Below, piece by piece: positions 1 to 8,931 of a stretch of DNA of 64,000 nt. Both the position numbers and the translations under genes were made by a program. The notes under the pieces are model-generated. The model searched no databases. It was not told where the DNA came from and saw nothing but the letters and a program-made list of their open reading frames with translations. This DNA is from G963422595 sp963422595. Its GTDB lineage: Bacteria; Pseudomonadota; Gammaproteobacteria; UBA4575. The stretch spans positions 310,001 to 374,000 of the forward strand of contig OY730298.1 in the NCBI GenBank assembly GCA_963422595.1, read 5' to 3'. Position 1 is the stretch's first letter. The number at the start of each line of letters is the position of its first letter.

Positions 1-62
1 TACGCTTGGCTTTAGATAGATACTTAGTGCCCGTAGCCAGGAAATATTTTGTGTGTGAAGTG

Positions 63-839
63 TCAAATTTTCAGGTCGTAGTCAATCGTCAACGGCGCGT
101 GGTCTGAAAAACGCTCTTTTGTGTAGATATTGGCCCGCCGTATGGTGTTTTTTAGCTTGGGCGTGGCAACCTGGTAATCAATACGCCAACCAACGTTCCT
201 GGACCAGGCCTGACCACGGTTTGACCACCAGGTGTATTGTTCCTGTTGTTGATTGATCTCACGAAAGACGTCCAAATAGCCCATGTCATTAAATAATGTG
301 TCCAGCCAGGCGCGTTCTTCAGGTAAAAAACCGGAATTTTTTTGGTTACCACGCCAGTTTTTTAAGTCGATTTTTTTATGCGCGATATTCCAATCGCCAC
401 AAATGATGTATTGTTTGCGGCGGCGTTTTAAATTTTTCAAGTGCCGCATAAAACTATCCATAAAGCGAAATTTGGCTTGTTGGCGTTGCTCACCAGAAGT
501 GCCTGAAGGGACATATAACGAAACTACGGCAAGATTATTAAATTGTGCTTCAAGATAACGACCTTCGTTGTCAAATTCATCATCACCATAGCCGCGAATA
601 ACTTTGTTCGGTTTGTGCTTGCTATAGAAACCAACGCCACTGTAACCCTTTTTTTGCGCGTCAACGTAATAGCAGTGATAGTTTGTTGGGAAAAAAATGT
701 CATGCTCTTTTAATTGGTGTATCTGTGCTTTCGTTTCCTGTATACATACCAGATCTGCATTTTGTTTGTTTAGCCATGTAAAAAAACCTTTGCGCGCGCT
801 CGCGCGTATGCCGTTTGCATTTAGGGTAATGATACGCAT
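63..839 (-). CDS. xthA: Exodeoxyribonuclease III family (Crc-locus homologue)
   Basis: A 258-residue endonuclease/exonuclease/phosphatase-fold protein that would act on abasic sites and 3' ends in DNA repair. The expected catalytic residues are visible: Asn7, Glu35 (QETK), Tyr109, Asp149 and Asn151 (GDWN), Asp221 (RIDYQ), and Asp246-His247 (SDH). It sits divergently beside pyrE, at the end of the radC–coaBC–dut–algC–argB–pyrE block, which is where Pseudomonas carries crc. Crc is an ExoIII-like protein that works in catabolite repression with Hfq and, as I recall its sequence, lacks these acidic residues. The residues here favour a real nuclease, but the KNW and GWR..DYQV surroundings look Crc-like. 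Family is certain; repair versus regulatory role is inference. Confidence 0.88.
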   Translation of the reverse strand: MRIITLNANGIRASARKGFFTWLNKQNADLVCIQETKAQIHQLKEHDIFFPTNYHCYYVDAQKKGYSGVGFYSKHKPNKVIRGYGDDEFDNEGRYLEAQFNNLAVVSLYVPSGTSGEQRQQAKFRFMDSFMRHLKNLKRRRKQYIICGDWNIAHKKIDLKNWRGNQKNSGFLPEERAWLDTLFNDMGYLDVFREINQQQEQYTWWSNRGQAWSRNVGWRIDYQVATPKLKNTIRRANIYTKERFSDHAPLTIDYDLKI

Positions 840-923
840 TGGTGCCAGGATTGGTTTTAATGTTGTTACTTGTTAGTACGCTGGATTATGCTTTAGGCTT
901 GAAAGGATGAATCAATTCCATAT

Positions 924-1574
924 ATGAAAGACGGTGCAAAATTTATTCGGTTTGCAATCGCACAAGGCGCGTTACAGTTTGGTGAGTTTACGCTTAAGTC
1001 TGGCAGGAGTAGCCCGTATTTTTTTAATGCGGGAACGTTCAACGATGGCCATGCACTGGAGGTATTAAGCAGATTTTACGCACAAGCAATTATAGACGCA
1101 CGCATCAAATTCGATATGCTATTCGGGCCTGCCTATAAAGGCATTCCACTTGTTGCGGCGGTGGCTATGGCCCTGTCACGAGAATATAAACGTGGGGTAC
1201 CGTATGCCTTTAATCGCAAGGAGGTTAAACAGTACGGGGAGGGGGGGCGATTCGTAGGCGCGCCTATAAAAGGCCGAGTGTTATTGATTGATGACGTCAT
1301 TACTGCCGGCACCGCCATTAACGAGGTGATTGATATGATCCAGGGTGCAGGCGGGCAACCAGTTGGCGCAGCCGTCGCTTTTGATCGTTCAGAACGAGCG
1401 GCGGACATGAATATTTCAGCAGTTCGGGGGGTTGAACAACGTTTTGGTATCATGGTGATAACCGTGGCAAATAGCGGCGAGCTTGTTGAGTATATGGAGT
1501 CACAACAGTTATACGTGGAACACTTGCCTGGATTGAAGAAATATTTAGCAACGTATGAAGCAGAAAGGCCTTAA
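924..1574 (+). CDS. pyrE: Orotate phosphoribosyltransferase
   Basis: Converts orotate and PRPP to OMP in cytosolic pyrimidine synthesis. The 216-residue length matches the 213-residue E. coli enzyme. The N-terminal substrate loop LKSGRSSPYFFN and the PRPP-binding signature VLLIDDVITAGTA (about residues 119-131) are intact, and the flexible catalytic loop has KEVKQYGEGG. It is divergent from the exonuclease III gene, with an 84-bp space between the start codons that should hold both promoters. It is convergent with argB. Confidence 0.96.
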   Translation: MKDGAKFIRFAIAQGALQFGEFTLKSGRSSPYFFNAGTFNDGHALEVLSRFYAQAIIDARIKFDMLFGPAYKGIPLVAAVAMALSREYKRGVPYAFNRKEVKQYGEGGRFVGAPIKGRVLLIDDVITAGTAINEVIDMIQGAGGQPVGAAVAFDRSERAADMNISAVRGVEQRFGIMVITVANSGELVEYMESQQLYVEHLPGLKKYLATYEAERP

Positions 1575-1821
1575 ATTGTAATTAAGTATTAAAACGACCC
1601 TGCCACACATCATCCACTATCTGCTCGCATAATTAAGTGTACAAAGTTTGATGACCAAATTATCACACTGGCGCGCCATTGCAATGAGTAGTAATCGTCA
1701 GGGGACGGCAACAGCCCCTATCAGACGCACTGAGTGCCAGTGCTGCATAATGATGTGCCAGGGTTGATGAATAAATAAAAATTGGCGATTAAAAGATGCT
1801 TTTCAGAACTTACACTGCCTG
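1575..1821. other. Convergent intergenic space pyrE/argB
   Basis: No gene is supported here. An imperfect hairpin lies at about 1696-1724, with an AGGGG arm and a CCCCT arm around an ACGGCAACAG loop. On the minus strand it loosely resembles the GGGGCTGT...CCCTG motifs near 49.2, 52.6 and 55.5 kb. It could serve as a transcription end between converging genes, but it is not followed by a T-run. Confidence 0.4.
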
Positions 1822-2706
1822 CTAACTGTGCAATAAGGTACCGACACCCTGGTCGGTGAAAAGCTCCAGCAATACCGCGTGCTGCACCCGACCATCTATG
1901 ATATGAGCGGTTTTTACTCCGGAAGAGATCGCATCCCAGGCACAGTTGACCTTCGGCAACATACCATCCTTAATCACGCCGTCAGAGATCAGCTCTTCTA
2001 TTTCCCTGGATTTAAGGCCAGTCAGTAATTTATCGTCTTTTTTAACCCCGGTGGTATTGGTTAATAATATCAATTTTTCGGCTTCCAGCACGACGGCGAT
2101 TTTTGCTGCGACTAAATCGGCATTGATATTCAAGGCCTCTCCATCCTCGCCGGTCCCTATGGGCGCGATAATCGGGATGAATTGTTCTGCTTTTAAGTGA
2201 TTCAGTAAGGAGGGGTTAATGCCAGTTACCTCACCAACGTGACCTAAATCAATGATCTCGGGAACTTCAAGTTCCGGGGAGTTGCGCGTAACCGTTAATT
2301 TTTTTGCGTGAATCAGGCCGCCGTCTTTTCCGGTGATGCCGATAGCGCGACCACCGTGCCGATTAATGAGTTGCACTATCTCTTTGTTCACTAAGCCCCC
2401 TAATACCATTTCCACTACGTCCATGGTCTCGCTGTCAGTTACGCGCATGCCTTCCACAAACTCACTGCGCTTGCCAAGTTTTTCCAGCAACCGACCGATT
2501 TGAGGCCCACCCCCATGTACGATTATTGGATTGATGCCAACCAGCTTTAATAAGACTATATCGCGCGCAAAACCGCTTTTTAATTCTTCATCGACCATGG
2601 CATTACCACCATATTTTATGACGATTGTTTTGCGTGCGAATTTTTGTATGTATGGAAGCGCTTCGGTTAGCACCCTGGCAACGTTTGCAGCCTTTTTAAG
2701 TTCCAT
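1822..2706 (-). CDS. argB: Acetylglutamate kinase
   Basis: Phosphorylates N-acetylglutamate, the second step of arginine synthesis. The product is 294 residues when started at the ATG at 2706. This start gives MELKKAANVARVL, matching the family N-terminus; a longer GTG start at 2757 would add 17 unrelated residues. Amino-acid-kinase motifs IVIKYGGNAM (phosphate loop), IVHGGGPQI and GGRAIGITGKDG are visible, and NINAD occurs late in the protein. It lies 57 bp after algC on the same strand, and probably shares a transcript with coaBC–dut–algC. Confidence 0.95.
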   Translation of the reverse strand: MELKKAANVARVLTEALPYIQKFARKTIVIKYGGNAMVDEELKSGFARDIVLLKLVGINPIIVHGGGPQIGRLLEKLGKRSEFVEGMRVTDSETMDVVEMVLGGLVNKEIVQLINRHGGRAIGITGKDGGLIHAKKLTVTRNSPELEVPEIIDLGHVGEVTGINPSLLNHLKAEQFIPIIAPIGTGEDGEALNINADLVAAKIAVVLEAEKLILLTNTTGVKKDDKLLTGLKSREIEELISDGVIKDGMLPKVNCAWDAISSGVKTAHIIDGRVQHAVLLELFTDQGVGTLLHS

Positions 2707-2763
2707 GGGCAACCCCGAAAGCGTATGTCTGCGTCCGCACCGGCAACACTTTTTCACCCCGGC

Positions 2764-4134
2764 TCAAAACGGTAACTCCAGGCTTGCGTCAACATTTAAC
2801 ATTTGCTGATGGAACGTAGCTTTTATTTCTTTTATGGCGTTATGATTTTCCGCTTCGAATCTAAGGACTAAGGAAGGCATGGTATTAGAGGCGCGTACCA
2901 GACCCCAACCATGCGCATAATCCGCGCGTATGCCATCAATAGCCGTAATCTGCGCGCCCGGCAGTTGCGCTTGCCGGGCAAACTGCCGCATAAAGAGGTG
3001 TTGCTCACCATCGCGTTTGAAGTGCACGTTAACCTCAGGCGTGCTTATGGCATTGGGTAACGTGGCAAACAATGCACTGCTGGATAAATCCTGATTGGCA
3101 ATGATTTCTAATAATCGAGCCGCACTATACAAAGCATCATCAAAACCATACCAACGCTCCTTAAAAAAGATGTGTCCACTCATTTCACCAGCTAATACAG
3201 CGCCAGTTTCCACCATTTTATTTTTAATGAGTGAATGCCCGGTTTTCCACATGATGGCTTTACCACCAGCTTGTTCGATTACGGTACGTAAATTTCTCGA
3301 AGACTTCACATCGAAAATTATTTTTGCGCCTGGATTTCCTGATAGCACATCACGGGAATAAAGCATCATCTGACGATCGGGCCACAATACAATACCTTGA
3401 TTGTCTACGACTCCAACACGATCTCCATCTCCGTCAAACGCCAGGCCTAAATCCAAATGACGTTGTCGTACACGTTCTATTAGTGCCTCAAGATTTTCAG
3501 GATCGCTGGGATTTGGATGATGATTAGGAAAATTTCCGTCAACATCGCAGAATAAAGCCGAGATTTCACAGCCTAACTGCGCGAATAGTTTTAACGCAGC
3601 AGGGCCCGCAATACCGTTGCCACAGTCTATGCCAAGTCGTAATGGCCGGGATAGTTTTATATCGTCACAAATCCGTGCAATATAATTGTTTAGCATATCT
3701 TGTTGCCGGATACTGCCGGCAGCATTATTTAACTCGCCACGAATAAGTCGATGGTAAATAGCTTGAATCTCATCGCCATACAGCGTTTTACCATCCATAA
3801 TTATTTTCAGGCCGTTGTATTCAGGTGGGTTGTGACTACCCGTGACCATAACACCCGCGCCTGTAGCAAGCTCGTGCGTGGCGTAATATAAAACTGGCGT
3901 GGGCACTTTACCTATATCAATAACCGCGCAGCCACTGGATTGTAAACCATAGTTTAAATAATCAGCCAGCACCGCACTGGACAAGCGTCCATCTCGGGCG
4001 ACGACCACGGTTTGGCTTTGTGGGTATAAATTACCTAACGCTTGTCCAATCAGCTTTACCACTTCAGGTGTCAGCGTGCTGCCAACCACGCCACGAATAT
4101 CATAAGCACGAAAAATATTTTGGCTGATGCGCAT
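2764..4134 (-). CDS. algC: Phosphomannomutase/phosphoglucomutase
   Basis: An alpha-D-phosphohexomutase of 456 residues (Pseudomonas AlgC is 463) that interconverts hexose 6- and 1-phosphates for lipopolysaccharide and exopolysaccharide precursors. All four family signatures are present in order: the active-site serine loop TGSHNPPEYNG (about residue 98), the Mg-binding DGDGDR, the sugar-binding GEMSGHIFF, and the phosphate-binding RASNTMPSLVLR near the C-terminus. It lies between dut and argB on one strand as in Pseudomonas. Whether glucose or mannose forms dominate cannot be read from the sequence. Confidence 0.93.
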   Translation of the reverse strand: MRISQNIFRAYDIRGVVGSTLTPEVVKLIGQALGNLYPQSQTVVVARDGRLSSAVLADYLNYGLQSSGCAVIDIGKVPTPVLYYATHELATGAGVMVTGSHNPPEYNGLKIIMDGKTLYGDEIQAIYHRLIRGELNNAAGSIRQQDMLNNYIARICDDIKLSRPLRLGIDCGNGIAGPAALKLFAQLGCEISALFCDVDGNFPNHHPNPSDPENLEALIERVRQRHLDLGLAFDGDGDRVGVVDNQGIVLWPDRQMMLYSRDVLSGNPGAKIIFDVKSSRNLRTVIEQAGGKAIMWKTGHSLIKNKMVETGAVLAGEMSGHIFFKERWYGFDDALYSAARLLEIIANQDLSSSALFATLPNAISTPEVNVHFKRDGEQHLFMRQFARQAQLPGAQITAIDGIRADYAHGWGLVRASNTMPSLVLRFEAENHNAIKEIKATFHQQMLNVDASLELPF

Positions 4135-4148
4135 TTTATGAGCGATCT

Positions 4149-4604
4149 TTAATCGATCCCGGTATGCCCGAAACCACCGCTACCACGGTCGGTGGTAGTG
4201 AATTCTTCTACAATTTCAAATTCAGTCCGTACAATGGGCACGATCACTAATTGCGCAATACGATCACCAATATTTACCTTGAATGACTCGTTGCCTCGAT
4301 TCCAAAGTGACACCATCAACGGCCCTTGATAATCCGCATCTATCAAACCCACCAGGTTGCCTAACACTATGCCATGTTTATGCCCCAAACCAGAACGCGG
4401 CAAAATCGTTGCCGCCATGCCGGGAGTTTGAATGTAAATAGCGATTCCCGTCGGGATAAGTGTTGTCTCACCGGGTATAATGTGTATGGGCGTATCAATA
4501 CAGGCGCGCAGATCCATGCCCGCTGAACCAGGGGTCGCGTAAGTGGGAAGCGGGATATCTTTGCCGATGCGGTTATCCAGGATTTTGACTTCTGTCTTTT
4601 GCAT
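4149..4604 (-). CDS. dut: dUTP diphosphatase
   Basis: Hydrolyses dUTP to dUMP, which keeps uracil out of DNA and feeds dTMP synthesis. Trimeric dUTPase motifs are present: AGMDLRA (1), PRSGLGHKHGI (2), GLIDADYQGPLMVSLWN (3), GDRIAQLVI (4) and the C-terminal RGSGGFGHTG (5). I placed the start at the ATG at 4604 because MQKTEVKILDNRIG aligns with E. coli Dut; an ATG six codons upstream (4622) is also possible. Either way the start lies inside the 3' end of coaBC, which suggests translational coupling. Confidence 0.94.
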   Translation of the reverse strand: MQKTEVKILDNRIGKDIPLPTYATPGSAGMDLRACIDTPIHIIPGETTLIPTGIAIYIQTPGMAATILPRSGLGHKHGIVLGNLVGLIDADYQGPLMVSLWNRGNESFKVNIGDRIAQLVIVPIVRTEFEIVEEFTTTDRGSGGFGHTGID

Positions 4605-5832
4605 TTTTAAGGATTGTGACATTGCTGCGTTTGTGAGTGCTGGTGTAACGTTCTGCGATCAAATTTGTTAATCTGCGCGCAATCCTGGATTTTTTATCAC
4701 GCTCAAGCGAGCAATGTCCATCTGCCCAATATACTTCAAGCGCATTTTCGTCACTACCAAAACCCAGACGAGAATCCGCAACATCATTACCTGCTATCAG
4801 ATCCAAACGTTTATGATTCAATTTTTGTAACGCATATTTCTCAAGCTGTTGAGTCTCGGCAGCAAATCCAACCACAAAAGGTCTGGGCTTGCGTTTAGCG
4901 ACTTCTGATACTATGTCCGGATTGCGCACTAGGGAAAGCGATAAATCAGCATGTAGCTTTTTGATTTTTTCTGGCTGCCTGATCACGGGTCGATAATCTG
5001 CGACAGCGGCACAACTGATGAAAATTTGCTGTGTGTTGACGTGCTGCTGCACTGCGGCCAGCATATCTTGTGTGGTCGTAACCTGGATACAGTCAATGTC
5101 TTCAGGCACACTCAATGCCACGGGCCCAGAGATTAGCTTCACATCGGCGCCCGCATCACGAGAGGCTTCGGCAATCGCATAACCCATACGACCCGAACTA
5201 CGGTTACTTATGTAACGCACGGGATCAATAGGTTCCTGTGTGGGACCCGCCGTAATCAGTACGTTAAGACCTGCGAGTTCTCCGGTATTAAATAAATTTG
5301 TAAGCGAGAGTAATAGCTGGTGAGGCTCAAACATACGCCCTTCCCCTACGTCTCCGCAGGCCTGCTTACCAGCAGCTGGCCCAAAGAATAATAAACCGCG
5401 TTTTTTTAACAATGCGTAATTATCCTGCGTGGCGGCATTAGACCACATGGCTTTATTCATGGCCGGAGCCAGGGCAATGGGTGCCCGCGTGACCATGCAA
5501 ACGCTACTGAGTAGATCATTGGCACTGCCGTGCGCAAGCCTGGCAATTGTGTTCGCGCTGGCAGGGGCTATTAATACGGCATCTGCCCAGCGCGCAAGGA
5601 CAATATGACGCATACCATTTTCAGACTCTGGGTCTTCAAACTCGTCACTTGCCACCGGATGTCCGGACAATGCCTGAAAGGTTAGTGGCGTAATAAATTC
5701 TTTCGCGGTTTGTGTCATCACTACTCGTACACGTGAACCAGCTTGAGTTAGTTCACGTACCAATTCCGCACTTTTGTAGGCTGCGATACTGCCCGTTACG
5801 CCTAATAAAATATTTTTATTTTTGAGTGACAT
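4573..5832 (-). CDS. coaBC: Bifunctional CoA synthesis protein CoaBC
   Basis: A 419-residue fusion. The N-terminal flavoprotein domain is phosphopantothenoylcysteine decarboxylase (VTGSIAAYKSAELVREL start, PAMNKAMW motif, GDVGEGRM loop). The C-terminal domain is phosphopantothenoyl-cysteine synthetase (NRSSGRMG and ISCAAVADYRP). Together they make 4'-phosphopantetheine for coenzyme A. The 3' end overlaps dut by 32-50 bp depending on the dut start. It is divergent from radC across 126 bp with no other gene. Confidence 0.96.
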   Translation of the reverse strand: MSLKNKNILLGVTGSIAAYKSAELVRELTQAGSRVRVVMTQTAKEFITPLTFQALSGHPVASDEFEDPESENGMRHIVLARWADAVLIAPASANTIARLAHGSANDLLSSVCMVTRAPIALAPAMNKAMWSNAATQDNYALLKKRGLLFFGPAAGKQACGDVGEGRMFEPHQLLLSLTNLFNTGELAGLNVLITAGPTQEPIDPVRYISNRSSGRMGYAIAEASRDAGADVKLISGPVALSVPEDIDCIQVTTTQDMLAAVQQHVNTQQIFISCAAVADYRPVIRQPEKIKKLHADLSLSLVRNPDIVSEVAKRKPRPFVVGFAAETQQLEKYALQKLNHKRLDLIAGNDVADSRLGFGSDENALEVYWADGHCSLERDKKSRIARRLTNLIAERYTSTHKRSNVTILKNAKDRSQNPG

Positions 5833-5958
5833 AGCATAAGTCTATCAAATTAAGCGTTAATGGTGGTTTAATTAAATATGGTTTACCAGTCCATTGCAGT
5901 CACTGATTTTTTATATTCAGAACTATACTAATAGAGATTACAAAAACGGGGGGGTTAC

Positions 5959-6630
5959 GTGGCAATTTCTGACTGGCCGGTATCTGAACGACCGCGCGAA
6001 AGATTGTTAGCACATGGGCCAAAAGCTTTGTCCGATGCGGAGTTGCTGGCTATCTTCTTGCGTACTGGTGTAAAAGGTAAGTCCGCAGTCGCCCTGGCAC
6101 GCGAACTATTAGGTGAATTTGATGGTTTACGCCAGTTAATGTGCGCGGACTTGGCCAGATTTTGTCAGACCAAAGGCCTGGGCGAGGCCAAGTACGTGCA
6201 ATTACAAGCCAGTTTAGAAATGGCAAAGAGATTTTTACGCGAATCTATAGAGTGGAGCAATCCGCTTACCAAACCTGATGATACTAAGAAATTTTTATTG
6301 ATACGCATGCGTGATTACACCAAGGAGGTCTTTGCGTGCTTGTATCTGGATACTAAGAACCGGGTAATTGAGTTTGAGGAGTTGTTTGTAGGTACTCTGC
6401 ATACGGCAGAAGTACACCCACGCGAAGTGATTAAACAGGCGCTTAAATATAATGCGCGCGCCGTAATTTTCGCGCACAACCATCCATCCGGAGACGCGCA
6501 GCCCAGCCGATCTGATATTGAGCTTACACACACTTTGCGTGAGGCCCTGGCACTACTGGATATTAAAGTCCTGGACCATTTGGTAGTGGGAGATACGGTG
6601 CAGTCACTGGCGGAACTAGGTCATCTGTAA
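5959..6630 (+). CDS. radC: RadC/MPN-domain JAMM protein
   Basis: A 223-residue RadC family protein with an N-terminal helix-hairpin-helix-like part (about residues 1-90) and a C-terminal JAMM metalloprotease-like domain carrying the HNHPSGDAQPSRSD zinc motif. The family is linked to DNA-damage phenotypes, but its biochemical role is unsettled. It starts at GTG 5959 behind a G-rich ribosome-binding stretch (seven G residues). It is divergent from coaBC, a very common neighbour, and convergent with bioF. Confidence 0.92.
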   Translation: MAISDWPVSERPRERLLAHGPKALSDAELLAIFLRTGVKGKSAVALARELLGEFDGLRQLMCADLARFCQTKGLGEAKYVQLQASLEMAKRFLRESIEWSNPLTKPDDTKKFLLIRMRDYTKEVFACLYLDTKNRVIEFEELFVGTLHTAEVHPREVIKQALKYNARAVIFAHNHPSGDAQPSRSDIELTHTLREALALLDIKVLDHLVVGDTVQSLAELGHL

Positions 6631-6668
6631 ATAAATTTCAATGCTTGGTGGGTCTGCTAGCGGGCCGG

Positions 6669-7838
6669 CTACTTGGTCGGAAGGTCGATGGGATTTCTAC
6701 TAATCGTCCGCGCCAGTGCCTCTACCAACCGATCAACGTGGGCCTCTGTATGGGTGGCTGAAAAGCTGATGCGTAAACAGGCTTTATTGTGTGGAACAGT
6801 GGGCGGACGGATAGCCGAAACCATTATTCCCTCGTCAAGTAAGTGTTTACTTATTTTTAGCGTCGTAGCAGGCAGGCCAAAAATAATGGGTTGTATAGGT
6901 GTAGTTGAGGATGAAACCGGTAGCCCTCTTTGTTTTCCGTATTCCTGAAATCTTTTTACCAGTAGCCGCAGTTTTTCTCTACGCCAGGATTGTTCACGTA
7001 CCAGGCACAGACTGGTGCGCGCGGCTTCGGCGATAGACGGGGGTAGCGCGGTGGTGTAAATATAGGTTCGTGCTTTCTGTACACACCACTCAATAATTTC
7101 CCGGCGCGCGGCAACAAAGGCGCCAAAAGTGCCAAAGGCTTTACTTAACGTACCAATTAAAATAGCCTCAGATGCCAGTTGGTCTTCCGTGCACCCCTTG
7201 CCACGTTTTCCAAGTACACCGATACCGTGCGCATCATCAATGATTAATCCAGCCCGGTGGTTCCTGGCAAGGGTTTGTAATTCAGTGATTGGTGAAATAT
7301 TTCCATTCATGCTGAAAACACCGTCTGTTAAAATTAATTTTGAGACACTTTTTTCATTGCCTAGCTTGTTATCCAATTCACGCATATTTAAGTGCTTATA
7401 GCGTCTTAGACGCGCGCGCGAAAGGATACCTGCATCTACTAAAGAGGCATGGTTCAACCGGTCCGCAAAAATCGTGCTGTTGCGATTGGCAAGTGCATTT
7501 ATTACTCCAAGGTTGGCCATATAACCAGTAGAAAACAATAGCGCACGATCACAACCTACAAATTCAGCCAGATCTTCTTCCAGCGCGCTATGACTTTTAT
7601 GGTGCCCGGTAATCAGATGTGACGCGCCAGCACCAACCCCATATTTTTTGGCGGCGTGAATATAGCTCTCCACGACTTTTGGGTGATTGGCAAGTCCAAG
7701 GTAGTCGTTACTGCAAAACGACAAAACTCTTTGTCCATTGATAATAGGTTCTATTTGTTGCGCCGCGGAGTTGACGTTACGAACACGGTATAGATGTTGT
7801 TGCCGTTGCTTATGCAGCGCCGTTGCCAGATTATTCAT
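6669..7838 (-). CDS. bioF: 8-amino-7-oxononanoate synthase
   Basis: A PLP enzyme of biotin synthesis that condenses pimeloyl-ACP/CoA with alanine. I chose the ATG at 7838 (MNNLATALHKQ), giving 389 residues, close to the family size; an upstream start at 7901 would overlap bioB. Fold type I features are visible: SNDYLGLANHPKV, the HLITGHHKSHSALE region, DDAHGIGVLG, and the PLP lysine in GTLSKAFGTFG. It lies 28 bp after bioB. The usual following genes (bioH, bioC, bioD) do not follow; radC converges instead. Confidence 0.93.
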   Translation of the reverse strand: MNNLATALHKQRQQHLYRVRNVNSAAQQIEPIINGQRVLSFCSNDYLGLANHPKVVESYIHAAKKYGVGAGASHLITGHHKSHSALEEDLAEFVGCDRALLFSTGYMANLGVINALANRNSTIFADRLNHASLVDAGILSRARLRRYKHLNMRELDNKLGNEKSVSKLILTDGVFSMNGNISPITELQTLARNHRAGLIIDDAHGIGVLGKRGKGCTEDQLASEAILIGTLSKAFGTFGAFVAARREIIEWCVQKARTYIYTTALPPSIAEAARTSLCLVREQSWRREKLRLLVKRFQEYGKQRGLPVSSSTTPIQPIIFGLPATTLKISKHLLDEGIMVSAIRPPTVPHNKACLRISFSATHTEAHVDRLVEALARTISRNPIDLPTK

Positions 7839-7866
7839 GGTGAGGACTGGGTTTAACAGGTGCAGT

Positions 7867-8832
7867 TTAAGTCGTCGCCAGTTGATCGGCTTCAATACCA
7901 AGTCGACTCAATAATAACTGGTCTTTATCAATCGCAGGATTTTTTGCGGTTAGCAGCGTGTCCCCGTAGAAAATTGAATTTGCTCCAGCGAAAAAACACA
8001 GCGCCTGGGTTTGATCGTTCATGGCATCGCGACCGGCAGACAAGCGCACAAAAGAGCCTGGCATCATGATACGAGCAACGGCGACAGTGCGCACGAATTC
8101 AAAGGGGTCGAGTTGTTTCAAACCATATAAAGGAGTGCCTTTAACCTGCACTAACATATTTATGGGAACAGATTCCGGATGACGCGGCAGACAGGCAAGT
8201 TGTAACAGCAGCCCTGCCCTATCCTCACGAGATTCCCCCATGCCTAATATTCCACCACAACAAACATTAATGCCCACACCACGCACGTGCTCCAATGTAT
8301 CCAGTCGATCCTGATAGGTGCGCGTGGTGATCACGTTGCCATAAAATTCCGGTGCAGTATCAAGATTATGATTGTAGTAATCAAGGCCAGCTTGTTGTAG
8401 CTGTCGTGCTTGTGTTTGATCAAGCATGCCGAGCGTTGCGCAGGTTTCAAGGCCAATCCTTTTTACTGCTTTGATCATTTTAATTACGTGCTGCAACTGC
8501 CTGTCAGATGGGTGCCGCCAAGCTGCACCCATACAAAATCTGGACGCGCCATTTTTTTTCGCGGCTTTTGCATGCCGCTTAACTTCTTCGGTTGACAATA
8601 AACGTTCAGACTCTATGCCAGTATCATAGCGTCCACTTTGCGGGCAATACGCGCAGTCTTCAGGACAAGAACCGGTTTTAATGGATAGTAGTGTGCTAAC
8701 TTGTACTTTATTTGGATTATGATGCGCACGAAACACCGAGTGCGCACGAAACAGAAGATCGTTGAATGGTAGCTCATAAAGCTTCAATATTTCATGTTTT
8801 GGCCAGTCATGTCGAATGGAGTCAATCTGCAT
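7867..8832 (-). CDS. bioB: Biotin synthase
   Basis: A radical-SAM enzyme that inserts sulfur into dethiobiotin. The 4Fe-4S motif CPEDCAYC is present, followed by the typical SERLLSTEEV helix and CCGGILGMGES. The ATG at 8832 (MQIDSIRHDWPKHEI) fits the family N-terminus and gives 321 residues. A longer upstream start would run into the divergent comF start and is rejected. It heads the bioBF operon and faces comF across about 100 bp, a known gammaproteobacterial arrangement. Confidence 0.95.
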   Translation of the reverse strand: MQIDSIRHDWPKHEILKLYELPFNDLLFRAHSVFRAHHNPNKVQVSTLLSIKTGSCPEDCAYCPQSGRYDTGIESERLLSTEEVKRHAKAAKKNGASRFCMGAAWRHPSDRQLQHVIKMIKAVKRIGLETCATLGMLDQTQARQLQQAGLDYYNHNLDTAPEFYGNVITTRTYQDRLDTLEHVRGVGINVCCGGILGMGESREDRAGLLLQLACLPRHPESVPINMLVQVKGTPLYGLKQLDPFEFVRTVAVARIMMPGSFVRLSAGRDAMNDQTQALCFFAGANSIFYGDTLLTAKNPAIDKDQLLLSRLGIEADQLATT

Positions 8833-8931
8833 AGTATTAAAGTAAATAAGGTTATCGCCTGAAGCATAGCAAAGTTCCTGCAAGTCTAGCCTGTTGCGAT
8901 TGGCTGTCAACTTTAAGATACCAGTGATCAA

